The notes under the pieces are model-generated. The model was given only the letters and a program-made list of their open reading frames with translations, ran no database searches and was not told the origin of the DNA. The translations under genes and the position numbers were made by a program. 14,029 nt of DNA from Bacteroides sp. CAG:709 (GTDB taxonomy: Bacteria; Bacteroidota; Bacteroidia; Bacteroidales; UBA932): contig FR882203.1 of NCBI GenBank assembly GCA_000434935.1, forward strand, positions 76,857-90,885, read 5' to 3'. Below are positions 1 to 7,936 of this stretch, piece by piece. How positions within the stretch are numbered: position 1 is the stretch's first letter; the number at the start of each line of letters is the position of its first letter.

Positions 1-361
1 CCACCTCGATTTCCACGAGGGCGCCCTTAGGCAGAGCTTTTACAGCGATTGCCGATCTGGCAGGGAATGGCTCGGTGAAGAACTGAGCATAAATCTCATT
101 CATTGCAGCGAAATCTCCCATATCCGCGAGGAACACTGTGGTTTTCACGACATTGGCAAGAGTCAGCCCCGCCTCAGCGAGAATCGCCTGCACATTGAGA
201 AGCGACTGTCTGGTCTGCTCCTGCACTCCCCCCTCCGGAAATACTCCCGTAGCAGGATCAATCGGAAGCTGTCCCGACGTGTAAACGAATCCGTTGACTT
301 CGATCGCCTGGCTGTATGGCCCTATAGCCGCCGGCGCATTGGATGTAGATATCTGTTTCAT
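1..361 (-). CDS. ridA: RidA family (YjgF/UK114) deaminase, 3' end beyond window
   Basis: The reading frame starts at ATG 359-361 on the minus strand and is still open at base 1 after 120 codons, so only a few C-terminal residues are missing from a family of about 125 residues. It begins MKQISTSNAPAAIGPYSQAI, the typical RidA N-terminus, followed by VNGFVYTSGQLPIDP and TTVFLADMGDF. The C-terminal signature is PARSAIAVKALPKG with the conserved arginine at R102 and the acidic VEIEV end. Members of this family hydrolyse reactive 2-aminoacrylate and other enamines/imines from PLP enzymes in the cytoplasm; that is family knowledge. The gene lies 58 bp downstream of the permease but has its own TAnnTTTG element in the gap, so it is probably transcribed independently of the efflux operon. 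Confidence 0.93.
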   Translation of the reverse strand, partial: MKQISTSNAPAAIGPYSQAIEVNGFVYTSGQLPIDPATGVFPEGGVQEQTRQSLLNVQAILAEAGLTLANVVKTTVFLADMGDFAAMNEIYAQFFTEPFPARSAIAVKALPKGALVEIEV

Positions 362-386
362 AAAATCAATATTGTTTTCGTGAATG

Positions 387-394
387 CAAATATA
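387..394 (-). promoter_or_regulatory. Bacteroidetes -7 element of ridA
   Basis: Minus-strand TATATTTG matches TAnnTTTG and would place the transcription start about 19 nt before the ridA ATG. I see no convincing -33 TTTG at the normal spacing. Confidence 0.5.
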
Positions 395-419
395 ATCATT
401 ATCCGGCAACGGCGTACCA

Positions 420-2756
420 TCAATTATCCTGTTTCAGGACTTCGACCGGGTTTTCGGCGGCGGAGCTCCAGGTCCGGGAAATTATCGAAACGAAGGAGAT
501 GAGGAAGGTCAATGCTGCCGCGACGAGGATTATCCACCACGGGAAGGCTATGGCATTGTAAAAATCTGCCAGGTAGTAACGCATTGACCAGATACATACC
601 GGAACCGCGATCACGACGGCGACTGCTGTCATCAGCATGAACGACTTCGAGAGCTTCCAGGCCGCCGACTTGACACCGGAGCCGAAAATCTTCCGGAGGG
701 CGATCTGACGCGCCTGCTGCTCAGTGTAGTAGACGGACATCGCGAACAGGCCGAGCGCAGAAATCAATATGGCAAGCACCATGAACGTCATCACCAGCTT
801 CATAGTGTTCCGCGTCCCTGTCAATGAATCCGCCAGGAAGTCATCTATATAATATATGTCCGTTTCGCGCGGCACACCGATATACTCCTTCGCCACATCA
901 CGCCATGCCTCGCGGACAGCATTCAACGCCTCGGCCCTGTCGCCACGCACCTTCAGCAGATGATTCATGCACACATCGGAACGGTTCTGCACAGCCCGAT
1001 GACTGTCAGGCATTGGTTTATAAAGAGGATCACGCGCGCGGAAATCCGCTATTATACCGCAGCACTCATACTGCGGCTCGCCATCTTTATTGGTCCCGAC
1101 AGTCCTGTTCCCGGCAGTAATCCCATAACGCCGCTGCGCCTCCTCCGTAAACCAGCATGTCCCTTCAATAGGATCGGAATACTGTTCTATCACATTGAAC
1201 CCAAGCAGCCTGAATGCCGTACTGTCAAAAGCAGGCAGCTGAAGCCACGACATTTCCTCTCCCTCGATATGTACGCCATTGCTTCCACATGAGAACGGAA
1301 GCTGCACCGCCATAACCGCCGTCTCCACCTGCGGAAGAGCCTGAAGTCTCTGATGCAGAGCCTCCTGGGCAGCCATATTGTTATAGCCGAGCGCCCATGA
1401 GGAAACCGACAGCAAATCTGTATTGTACCCTACCGGCAAAGATACCAGATGGCGCATCTGGAGAGTCATTGTCAATGCAACCGCGACAAGAACCATGCTT
1501 ATGATGTTCTGGCAGACGATAAAGACCTTGCTGAACACCATCTTGCTGCGGAACCTGAAATCGCCCTTCACGACAGCTATAGGCTTGAATCTCGACACCA
1601 TAAATGCAGGAAGAAGCCCGGAGAGAACCGAAACCAGCACGAGCACAATGACGCCGGCCGCAATGGTAGCCGCATCCGGAACAAGAACTATAGCGGTATT
1701 GAGAAGATTCTCTATCCAGCCCTTGAACAGCAGGGCGACCAGCACGCCGAACAGCATGCAAACAAATGTGAACAAGAACGATTCCATAAGGTATCTGCGG
1801 ACAATGCTGCCTGAAGACTCGCCGAGAAGACGTCTCGTCGCCATCTCCTTTGCCCGTTTTCCCGTCTGCGCCACAGTAAGGTTTATGTAGTTGAAGATGG
1901 CTGATATCAGCAGTATCAATGCTACCGCCAGAAGCACCTCAACGATCTTCCTGTCCCCATGACGAAACGGGCTATATACGTCTATCTTGCTGAAATAGAG
2001 CCGGTCAAGCCTTGTCAACGTGGAGCCCCACAGGAAATTCCCGCCAGAACCGTCGCGTGTGTAGAAATCCTTCCAATAATCCAAATACTTGTCCAGCAGC
2101 TTTTCAGCCACAGCGTCAGGCGAAGCACCATCCTGCAGCGTCACGAAAGTATTGACCATACCGAAATTGTCCATTCTCTGGACCATGCCATCCAGCTGCC
2201 TGATGCTCAGGAAGATGTCATAATACTGCAGTTCATCATAAGGCCCGAAATCCTGAATCACGCCGGTTACCGTGAACCTGTTTTTTCCTACTTCAATGGT
2301 GCGCCCCACAGGGTCAGAGTTGCCGAATGCCTTATGCGCGAACTTTTCGGAAAGGATTACATCATTCAGTCCCGCAAGTATGCAGTTCCTGTCACAGCCC
2401 GAGATCGTGTAGTCAAACAGCTGCAGGAAATTCGTGTCCACACAGACCGCCTCGGCGGCATAATAGTCCTCATTGACAATGACATCGGCATCGCCATACG
2501 CCCCGACTCTGGTCCAGGATGTTATCTCGGGCACCGACGGGAAGAACTCCTCTGCAGTCCCGTACGTCATTCCGACGAACTCCCCCATGCCGACAGCATA
2601 CAGCTGCCGGGAAAGCGGCTGCCTTGCGCCTACGCTGAACTCTGTCCTGGCATAAGAAGCCAGCAATATGACGAAACCCAATGCTACTGACAGGCCCAAT
2701 GCCTCGATTACGGCATAGAGTTTATTTTTCTAGAGAAATTTCAGATATGTGCTCAT
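420..2756 (-). pseudogene. MacB/FtsX-type ABC transporter permease with in-frame TAG at codon 9
   Basis: The natural start is ATG 2754-2756, two bases after the adaptor stop codon. The frame reads MSTYLKFL-TAG-KNKLYAVIEALGLSV and then runs open to TGA at 420-422, 778 codons counting the TAG. After the stop codon come a first membrane helix (about residues 20-36), a MacB-type periplasmic domain, an FtsX core with three helices (about 270-395, including FNYINLTVAQTGKRAKEMA and RRLLG), a further helix, a second periplasmic domain, and a C-terminal FtsX core ending ENPVEVLKQDN. This is the complete four-plus-four helix architecture of Bacteroidales permeases of MacAB-like exporters, about 780-800 residues. 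The body is undamaged; only the TAG (2730-2732) breaks it. Reinitiation at TTG 2697-2699 would drop the cytosolic N-terminal segment and start inside the first helix. A fresh nonsense mutation or a sequencing error are the simplest readings; if translated, it would move an unknown substrate across the envelope. Confidence 0.85.
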
Positions 2757-2758
2757 AG

Positions 2759-4018
2759 CTATTTGATAATCAGTTCATCCTTGTCGCCGAAGCTGTCGTA
2801 AGAGGATATGATAATCCTCTCGCCCGGCTCCAGACCTTCTATAACTTCGTAATACTGAGGGTTCTGCCGGCCTATGCGGACACTACGTTTAGTCGCTTTC
2901 GTTCCATCGGCATTGACAACATACACCCACTTGCCGCCGGTTGCCTGATAGAATGAACCGCGTGGTATTATGATCGCCTCGGCAGGCTGGCCGAGCTGTA
3001 CATTCATATAATATGTCTGCCCCGCACGGATATTCTCCGGCTGCTGACCTTCGAAGCGGAAATCCGCCTTGAATTTACCATCACGAACCTCCGGATAAAC
3101 CTTGCGGATGGACGCCGAATATTTCTCATTCTGACGCTCAAAAGTCGCCTCGAGACCAGGCACAATTCTATCAATGTAATGCTCATCTATCTGAGCTTCA
3201 ATTTTATACGAATCCAGATTATTAATCTGGCCGATTTTCGATCCTGCCGCTACTGACTGACCGAGTTCCACATCCAGCAGACCGAGTTCACCGCTGATCG
3301 GCGCCTTCACGGAAAGATTCTCCTTACGGCGGCGTATCATGGACATGTTCACACGCATGTTCTCCAGGCTCTCGTGCATCTGCGAAATCTGCGTGCTTCT
3401 ATAAAGGCTGTCCTGACGTTCCCTATTGATGACCAGGTCCAGCTTGTCCTTCGCAAGTTCGTAATCCTCAGCCGCTTTCAGATACTCTTCCTTTGCAATG
3501 AGTTTCTCCTCATACAGCGCCTTGTTCTGCTCATACGCCCTCTTGGCCCTGCGCACTTCTATCTGTAGGGTAAGCTTGTCCTGCCTTACGGAAAGTTTCT
3601 GCTGCTCCATGGAAATCAATGTATTGCGCAGGATGTTCTCCTTCTCGGCGAGTTCAGCTTCAGAGTTAAGTATCTGCATGTCAAGGTTTTCATTCGAAAG
3701 TTCGACAATGACGTCACCGGCATTGACCTTACTCCCCTCCTCGGCGACGATGCGCTGGACATTGCCGCCCTCGGTCGGGCTTATCTGCACGGTCGTCATC
3801 GGCTGCACCTGACCGCTCACGCGAATATAGTCATTGAACTCGCCCCGACGTGCCTCTCCCGTGATGAGCGCGCTGCCGTCGACTCTCAATGCCGAACCCT
3901 TCCCCGTGAAAATCAGGACGACAAGCAATAATGCCAATGCTGCCGCAGCCCAATATTTCAATGCTTTTTTAGTGAACGCTGCCGCAATTCCCTTTTTCTT
4001 TTCAATGATCTTATCCAT
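2759..4018 (-). CDS. HlyD/MacA-type periplasmic adaptor subunit
   Basis: The protein has 419 residues. A basic N-terminus (MDKIIEKKKG) is followed by one membrane anchor at about residues 20-40 (YWAAAALALLLVVLIFTG). Next come the first half of a lipoyl-like domain (about 60-105, with VQISPTEGGNVQRIVAEEGS), a long heptad-rich coiled-coil hairpin (about 110-230), the second lipoyl half (VKAPISGELGLLDVELGQ), a beta-barrel domain (about 265-345) and a membrane-proximal domain ending at about 419. Adaptors of this type link an inner-membrane permease to a TolC channel. The gene starts 12 bp after the tolC stop and ends 2 bp before the permease ATG, so the three are one transcriptional unit. Length and domain order are normal. 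The substrate cannot be told from sequence. Confidence 0.93.
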   Translation of the reverse strand: MDKIIEKKKGIAAAFTKKALKYWAAAALALLLVVLIFTGKGSALRVDGSALITGEARRGEFNDYIRVSGQVQPMTTVQISPTEGGNVQRIVAEEGSKVNAGDVIVELSNENLDMQILNSEAELAEKENILRNTLISMEQQKLSVRQDKLTLQIEVRRAKRAYEQNKALYEEKLIAKEEYLKAAEDYELAKDKLDLVINRERQDSLYRSTQISQMHESLENMRVNMSMIRRRKENLSVKAPISGELGLLDVELGQSVAAGSKIGQINNLDSYKIEAQIDEHYIDRIVPGLEATFERQNEKYSASIRKVYPEVRDGKFKADFRFEGQQPENIRAGQTYYMNVQLGQPAEAIIIPRGSFYQATGGKWVYVVNADGTKATKRSVRIGRQNPQYYEVIEGLEPGERIIISSYDSFGDKDELIIK

Positions 4019-4030
4019 AATGCTAATTTT

Positions 4031-5365
4031 TTACTGCTCCAGATATGGTACACCATTATAATAATCGACCACACGTCTTTTCAGCTGGTATTGAAGCTCA
4101 GCATTGAGCTTTTCAGCCTGCGCTTTCAGATAGTTGGACGAAGCCGTATTGTATTCAATCGAAGAAATCAATCCTTGTTCGAACTTGCGCGCATTCAGCC
4201 TGAACGCCTCGTCATAAACTTCCGCGCGCCTTTCCGCCTGCAGCAATGCCGCTTCTGCTCCATCCCTGTCCTGCACCGCACGGCGGACTTCCGATTCCAC
4301 GTCGCGCAATGATTTGTCATATTCGAGACTCGCCCGCTGATAGGCATTGCGCTTTTTCGCCAATGAGGTATGCTTGGAAAGGCGGTCATATATAGGAATG
4401 GTCAATGACAGTTGTAGATATTCTCCACCGTTATTCCTGAACTGCCGGCCATAAGGTACCGGAGTATAGCCGGATTGACCCGGATATGTGTAATAGCTTG
4501 TGGACCAGCCGCCATAGAGTCCGAGCGAAGGCAGGAATTGCCACTTGGCTGTCCTCAAGCTGTAAAAGGCATTGTCTCGCTGGTTGCGGGCAATAAGGAC
4601 GGACGGCATTGACTTCGCAGCCGTGTTGACGATGTCATCCGCAGCAATGTCCTGCTTGCTTGCAGGCTGTAACGCCGTCAGATCCGTATCTATTACAAGT
4701 TCCTCATCCACAGGCCAATACATGACATCTTCGAGGGTTATCCTGGCATTGTCCCTGCTGTTTTTCGCAGTCATCAGTTCATATTCGCGGTCGGCAAGGT
4801 CAGCCTTCATCTGGACCACGTCCGCATAGCCTTTGGAACCTAGCTGTTCCTGACGTTCTGCCAACTGCACCGCCGACTTGGCATTGTTAACCTTGTCCTC
4901 CAGAATCTCGGTCAGCTTCGTATAATAAATGACATTGAAATAAGCCTCCATCGTGGCGAGGCAGACTTTGTCGCGCTCCTGCCGCTCCTGGGAAAGGCCC
5001 ATTGACATGGATGTGCGCGCGATTTTCAGGTTGTTTATGGCCGAGAAGCCGTTGAACAGCGTGATGCCGGCGGAAACGGAGAAGCCTTGGTTAAGCGACG
5101 TGGTCGTGACATAGGTATTGGTCTCCGGGTCGATGGAACGTCCCCACCTGTAGTAGCCGTAGGAATTGCCGTCGGCGGAAGGCGTGAACGCAGCCAATAT
5201 GGCATCGCGCCTGTCCAGCCGTGCATCATCGTTTTTCGACTGCTGAATCCTCACCTGCGTGGAATTCGACACAGCGTACTCCATGCAGTCGCGCAATGTC
5301 ATCATCTGCGCTCCGGCATTCAGCTGCATGGCCGACAAAAATATTATCGCAATCATTGATTTCAT
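4031..5365 (-). CDS. TolC family outer-membrane efflux protein
   Basis: The protein has 444 residues with a signal peptide (MKSMIAIIFLSAMQLNAGAQ, cleavage near residue 20). The mature part has the two-fold repeat of outer-membrane efflux proteins, with long amphipathic helices (for example residues ~160-215 and ~350-440) separated by strand segments rich in aromatic residues (GGWSTSYYTYPGQSGYTP). LTIPIYDRLSK and the closing helix with SSIEYNTASSNYLKAQAEKLNA are typical of the Bacteroidetes branch. It forms the trimeric outer-membrane exit duct for the adaptor and permease encoded downstream. It is the first gene of the operon and lies directly behind a sigma-54-like promoter. No ATP-binding subunit follows in the operon. 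The start at ATG 5363-5365 is supported by the signal peptide. Confidence 0.93.
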   Translation of the reverse strand: MKSMIAIIFLSAMQLNAGAQMMTLRDCMEYAVSNSTQVRIQQSKNDDARLDRRDAILAAFTPSADGNSYGYYRWGRSIDPETNTYVTTTSLNQGFSVSAGITLFNGFSAINNLKIARTSMSMGLSQERQERDKVCLATMEAYFNVIYYTKLTEILEDKVNNAKSAVQLAERQEQLGSKGYADVVQMKADLADREYELMTAKNSRDNARITLEDVMYWPVDEELVIDTDLTALQPASKQDIAADDIVNTAAKSMPSVLIARNQRDNAFYSLRTAKWQFLPSLGLYGGWSTSYYTYPGQSGYTPVPYGRQFRNNGGEYLQLSLTIPIYDRLSKHTSLAKKRNAYQRASLEYDKSLRDVESEVRRAVQDRDGAEAALLQAERRAEVYDEAFRLNARKFEQGLISSIEYNTASSNYLKAQAEKLNAELQYQLKRRVVDYYNGVPYLEQ

Positions 5366-5439
5366 AATTTCCCGTTTATGCCAAAGTGATGCACGACATG
5401 TGCCAATCAGCGTAAACGCCTGTGAATCAATGATTGCGA
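5347..5439. repeat. 15-bp perfect inverted repeat spanning the tolC start
   Basis: TCGCAATCATTGATT at 5347-5361 is the exact reverse complement of 5425-5439. One arm covers tolC codons 2-6; the other lies between the sigma-54 promoter and the enhancer-like dyads. The spacer is 63 bp. Confidence 0.75.
5390..5405 (-). promoter_or_regulatory. Sigma-54-type -24/-12 promoter of the tolC operon
   Basis: Read on the minus strand, TGGCACATGTCGTGCA has the invariant GG-N10-GC and matches the consensus TGGCACR-N4-TTGCW at all but one defined position. Transcription would begin about 12 bp after the GC, near 5379, giving a leader of about 14 nt before the tolC ATG. No TAnnTTTG element is present in the same gap. 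Confidence 0.65.
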
Positions 5440-5460
5440 CAATGAATTCTATTTCATCAA

Positions 5461-5498
5461 TGTAAAAAGACTTTACAATCCTGTAAAGATGTTTTACA
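5461..5498. promoter_or_regulatory. Two tandem 17-bp dyads TGTAAA-N5-TTTACA (probable enhancer sites)
   Basis: The first dyad is 5461-5477 and the second 5482-5498, each TGTAAA-N5-TTTACA with perfect arms. Their centres are 21 bp apart, two helical turns, so the sites face the same side of the DNA. They lie about 90 and 111 bp upstream of the predicted sigma-54 start. This is the size, symmetry and distance of binding sites for NtrC-family activators. The nearest stop codon, that of the upstream lipoprotein gene, is 9 bp away. The middle half-sites could also fold as CTTTACA-N4-TGTAAAG, but the GC-poor stem is a poor terminator. Confidence 0.6.
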
Positions 5499-5506
5499 AG
5501 GCGGGA

Positions 5507-6328
5507 TTACAGCAGTTCCAGCTCCACGTAGACTGGCAAATGGTCGGATGCCATCTGCGGATCGCCGGTCTCGAATTTGCGGCAGACCTTGGCATCGAGG
5601 ACATTGACCTTGGCCTTGTTCTTCATGAGGAGGATGTAGTCGATGCAGATCTTGGAATCGCGTGACGGGAAGGAAACGCCTGTGCCTGAGAGGTTTGTCC
5701 AATGTTTGAAATAATATTTCATAACCTCGGATTCAGGTGTAACGTTCATGTCTCCGCAAAGGAACACGTGCTTGTGGCTCTTGTAATAAGCCTTCTGCAA
5801 TGTGGTGGTCACGATGCGGGCCTGTTCAAGTGCCGCTACGGAAGATACATGGTCCAGATGAACCGATGCGAATACATACTCAGGTGTTTCAATGACCGCG
5901 CACACACGCTGCTCGGCACCTTCTCCCTGCGGAAGCGTGATATTGTAGCGGTTGATTACGGTGTCCCTGGTCACGAGACCTTCGCCGTAGCTTCCGCCTC
6001 TGTAAGAAATAGCCTTGCCGAATGCGTAATCCCAGCCTTCTCCAAGACACTCTGCCAGGTACTTGGCCTGATAGACATTGTGACGGGTGTTGCAGCTGTC
6101 CAATTCATTGAGCGCGCATGTGTTGGCACCCATTTCCTTGATCATTGACGCGATCATCGGTGCGCTGTCCTCGACATACTTTCCGAACACGCCGACATTG
6201 TAAGTCATAAGTCTCAGGGTATCAGCCTTTTCTCCCGGATTCTTAGGAGCATTGCCGCCGTTTCCGCACGAAACGAGCATTGCCGGCATACAAAGTGCCA
6301 GCAGGATAGATTTAGTGAAATTTTTCAT
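5507..6328 (-). CDS. Endonuclease/exonuclease/phosphatase-fold lipoprotein
   Basis: The protein has 273 residues. A lipoprotein signal ends in LVSC with the acylated cysteine at C21, so it is exported and anchored in the envelope. The metal-dependent phosphoesterase fold of the EEP superfamily is visible throughout: TYN with N44, NELD with E75, SVHLDH with H157, GDMN with D193 and N195, D230 in ICIDYILL, and the terminal catalytic SDHLP with D262 and H263. Family members cleave phosphodiester or phosphomonoester bonds in nucleic acids, sphingolipids or inositol phosphates; the substrate here is not shown. It is a single gene with its own -7 element, and its stop lies 9 bp from the enhancer-like dyads of the next operon. 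Confidence 0.9.
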   Translation of the reverse strand: MKNFTKSILLALCMPAMLVSCGNGGNAPKNPGEKADTLRLMTYNVGVFGKYVEDSAPMIASMIKEMGANTCALNELDSCNTRHNVYQAKYLAECLGEGWDYAFGKAISYRGGSYGEGLVTRDTVINRYNITLPQGEGAEQRVCAVIETPEYVFASVHLDHVSSVAALEQARIVTTTLQKAYYKSHKHVFLCGDMNVTPESEVMKYYFKHWTNLSGTGVSFPSRDSKICIDYILLMKNKAKVNVLDAKVCRKFETGDPQMASDHLPVYVELELL

Positions 6329-6347
6329 AATTTTTAGTTTTGTTCCG

Positions 6348-6355
6348 CAAAGATA
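6348..6355 (-). promoter_or_regulatory. Bacteroidetes -7 element of the EEP lipoprotein gene
   Basis: Minus-strand TATCTTTG matches TAnnTTTG and gives a leader of roughly 13 nt before the ATG at 6326-6328. A -33 box is not evident. The sharp drop to AT-rich DNA begins immediately upstream of it. Confidence 0.55.
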
Positions 6356-6547
6356 GACAGAAATAGCTGAAATCTATAGTCTTAATCATCAATATTATCA
6401 GGTTTTGCAAAATCATCACCAAAAAATTTGCACATATATAAAAAAAGCATTACATTGCCGCACAATAAATTACAACGTTTTATTCATTTTTTGTGATTAT
6501 CACTACTATTTATCATACAGTTTTTATTAACACAATATGATTTGCTT

Positions 6548-7162
6548 ATGAAAAACAAAAATGTATTATGGCTGTCATTATTATTCTCTATAGGGATAAT
6601 TATGACATCATCTTGTTCTTATGATTTAGAACTAAAGCCAACTGATGACGTTTCAACCACAAATGAGTTATTAGAAGGGCAACTATTGAGAAGCTCAGAG
6701 TACCGGTATCCTCATGTCTACGAAATTATCGCAGATGAGACAGTCATAAAAAACATGGAATTGGCTTGGGAAATGATGAAGGAAAGCGCTTCAGGAAATG
6801 GGAGGCGCGAGTTTGGATTCTACATCTATTATGACGACCGATTTAAAAAGTATGAATGTGGAATTATCCGCGGAGGTCCGGTTATTACAGGGGGCGAAGG
6901 AACTCATGCTAGTCTTTGTCTGGGAGGCGCAGCAAACAATCGAACTGTTTGTGCCTTTTTTCATTGTCATACAACATTACAATTTTGCTCATCTGACGTA
7001 AGTAGGATAACTGGCCCGTCCACTTCAGATATCAACTTCGCATACAATCAGGGATTACCAGGAATTTTATATGATTATTCTGTGAATAATTTAATTGGTG
7101 GAACGTGCAGAGATGCTCCTTATAAAATATACACTTTTGGTCCAGAGCAGCGCACTTTTTAG
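6548..7162 (+). CDS. Exported lipoprotein with JAMM/JAB-like metalloprotease motif
   Basis: The protein has 204 residues from ATG 6548; a TTG two codons upstream is less likely. A signal peptide ends in MTSSC with a probable lipid-attached C23. The mature protein contains, in the right order, the residues of a JAMM (MPN+) zinc site: a glutamate in REFGFYIYYD (E88), a His-x-His (H139 and H141 in FFHCHTT), and Ser-x-x-Asp (S158 and D161 in GPSTSDINFA). After that comes GLPGILYDYS, as in JAB-type domains where a strand follows the SxxD helix. The spacing between HxH and SxxD is longer than in standard JAMM proteins. JAMM enzymes cut isopeptide or peptide bonds; related domains occur as toxins or processing peptidases in polymorphic toxin loci. 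The activity and target here are inference. It is 27 bp ahead of a second exported protein, so the two are probably cotranscribed, and it is AT-rich compared with the flanks. Confidence 0.6.
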   Translation: MKNKNVLWLSLLFSIGIIMTSSCSYDLELKPTDDVSTTNELLEGQLLRSSEYRYPHVYEIIADETVIKNMELAWEMMKESASGNGRREFGFYIYYDDRFKKYECGIIRGGPVITGGEGTHASLCLGGAANNRTVCAFFHCHTTLQFCSSDVSRITGPSTSDINFAYNQGLPGILYDYSVNNLIGGTCRDAPYKIYTFGPEQRTF

Positions 7163-7189
7163 TATTAAACATTTTAATTTCCATATATT

Positions 7190-7720
7190 ATGAAACATAA
7201 AGCTTTTATATTAGTGACTTTATTATGTATCGTATCCATAAATAGTCATGGCCAAAGTCTTGAGAAAATGTCTTCTAAAGAACGTAGTAATTACTTGACG
7301 ACAACAGCCAGATTTGTTGCAGAAGTTTATGGCCCTTCGTATGTCCCTTTTTTCAAACAAACAATAATTTCAGATGCTCGAATATTTGATAAATCGGATT
7401 ATGGCGATGAACTCCCTGAAATTAAGAAGTGTATTGGACGCGAGTACTACACCATCATTTTCACTTATGACAAGAAAGTAATCCAATTTGCATTTGATTA
7501 TGCAGCAAGAGTTAGAATATGGAAAGACACTGGAGAGCCATTGGATGTAATTTTTGGCAATGGTTTTGGTAGGAACTTTTTGATTTCTGATTTTATGGAG
7601 CAAACAAATTGCTCTGTAAAGACACATGATCTGTCTAAAATAACCTCCAAGTCAATAAATGTCGTTCCTCTGGAAACAGTAGAAGTCCCTAAATCGATAT
7701 GGACTCAATCAAAGAGATAG
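7190..7720 (+). CDS. Small secreted protein of unknown function
   Basis: The protein has 176 residues and starts with a clear signal peptide (MKHKAFILVTLLCIVSINSHGQ, cleavage near residue 22). I do not recognise the family. The mature part is mixed alpha/beta and begins with SLEKMSSKERSNYLTTTARF. Tyr/Phe-rich strands lie in the middle (EYYTIIFTYDKKVIQFAFDYAARVRIW), with a Gly-rich turn GNGFGRNF near residue 125. There are only two cysteines in the mature region. It lies 27 bp after the JAMM-like lipoprotein gene on the same strand and is followed by a hairpin, so the two probably form a bicistronic unit. A partner, inhibitor or substrate role for the JAMM protein is possible but is suggested only by position. 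Confidence 0.65.
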   Translation: MKHKAFILVTLLCIVSINSHGQSLEKMSSKERSNYLTTTARFVAEVYGPSYVPFFKQTIISDARIFDKSDYGDELPEIKKCIGREYYTIIFTYDKKVIQFAFDYAARVRIWKDTGEPLDVIFGNGFGRNFLISDFMEQTNCSVKTHDLSKITSKSINVVPLETVEVPKSIWTQSKR

Positions 7721-7737
7721 TCTCTATTTGCAAGTTA

Positions 7738-7782
7738 AAAGGTAAGCACCTTGTTCATAGCGCAAACAAAATGCTTACCTTT
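7738..7782 (+). terminator. Hairpin ending the JAMM lipoprotein operon
   Basis: AAAGGTAAGCA at 7738-7748 pairs perfectly with TGCTTACCTTT at 7772-7782 (11 bp, 23-nt loop), 18 bp after the stop codon, followed by a T-rich stretch. The loop is long for a classical terminator. Confidence 0.5.
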
Positions 7783-7863
7783 ATTATCTTTGACAGATAA
7801 CCTCTGAACAGTACAGAGACAATGTATAAACACTTTATAATTGTTTTATAACTGCTTTAATTA

Positions 7864-7899
7864 CCCTATTTAATAGTATCTTATCCAATAAAAATAGGG
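7864..7899. repeat. Inverted repeat between convergent genes
   Basis: CCCTATTT at 7864-7871 and AAATAGGG at 7892-7899 are perfect 8-bp arms with a 20-nt loop. The repeat sits between the converging ORFs and may terminate the minus-strand transcript ending at 7937. Nothing else is visible in 7783-7936. Confidence 0.35.
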
Positions 7900-7936
7900 A
7901 TAGAATAAAGCTTTTCACCCCGTTTATTAATAACAT

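Noticed and set aside
1959..2690. Long plus-strand open frame of 243 codons
   Set aside because: It is antisense to the permease, with no family resemblance; the permease frame shows clear domains.
2730..2732. TAG recoding (suppressor or alternative genetic code)
   Set aside because: The adaptor and several other genes in the window end with TAG, and no second in-frame TAG occurs inside any gene.
5471..5488. CTTTACA-N4-TGTAAAG as a terminator of the EEP lipoprotein gene
   Set aside because: The stem is AT-rich and short without a T-tract, and the four half-sites are better explained as two equal 17-bp dyads phased by 21 bp.
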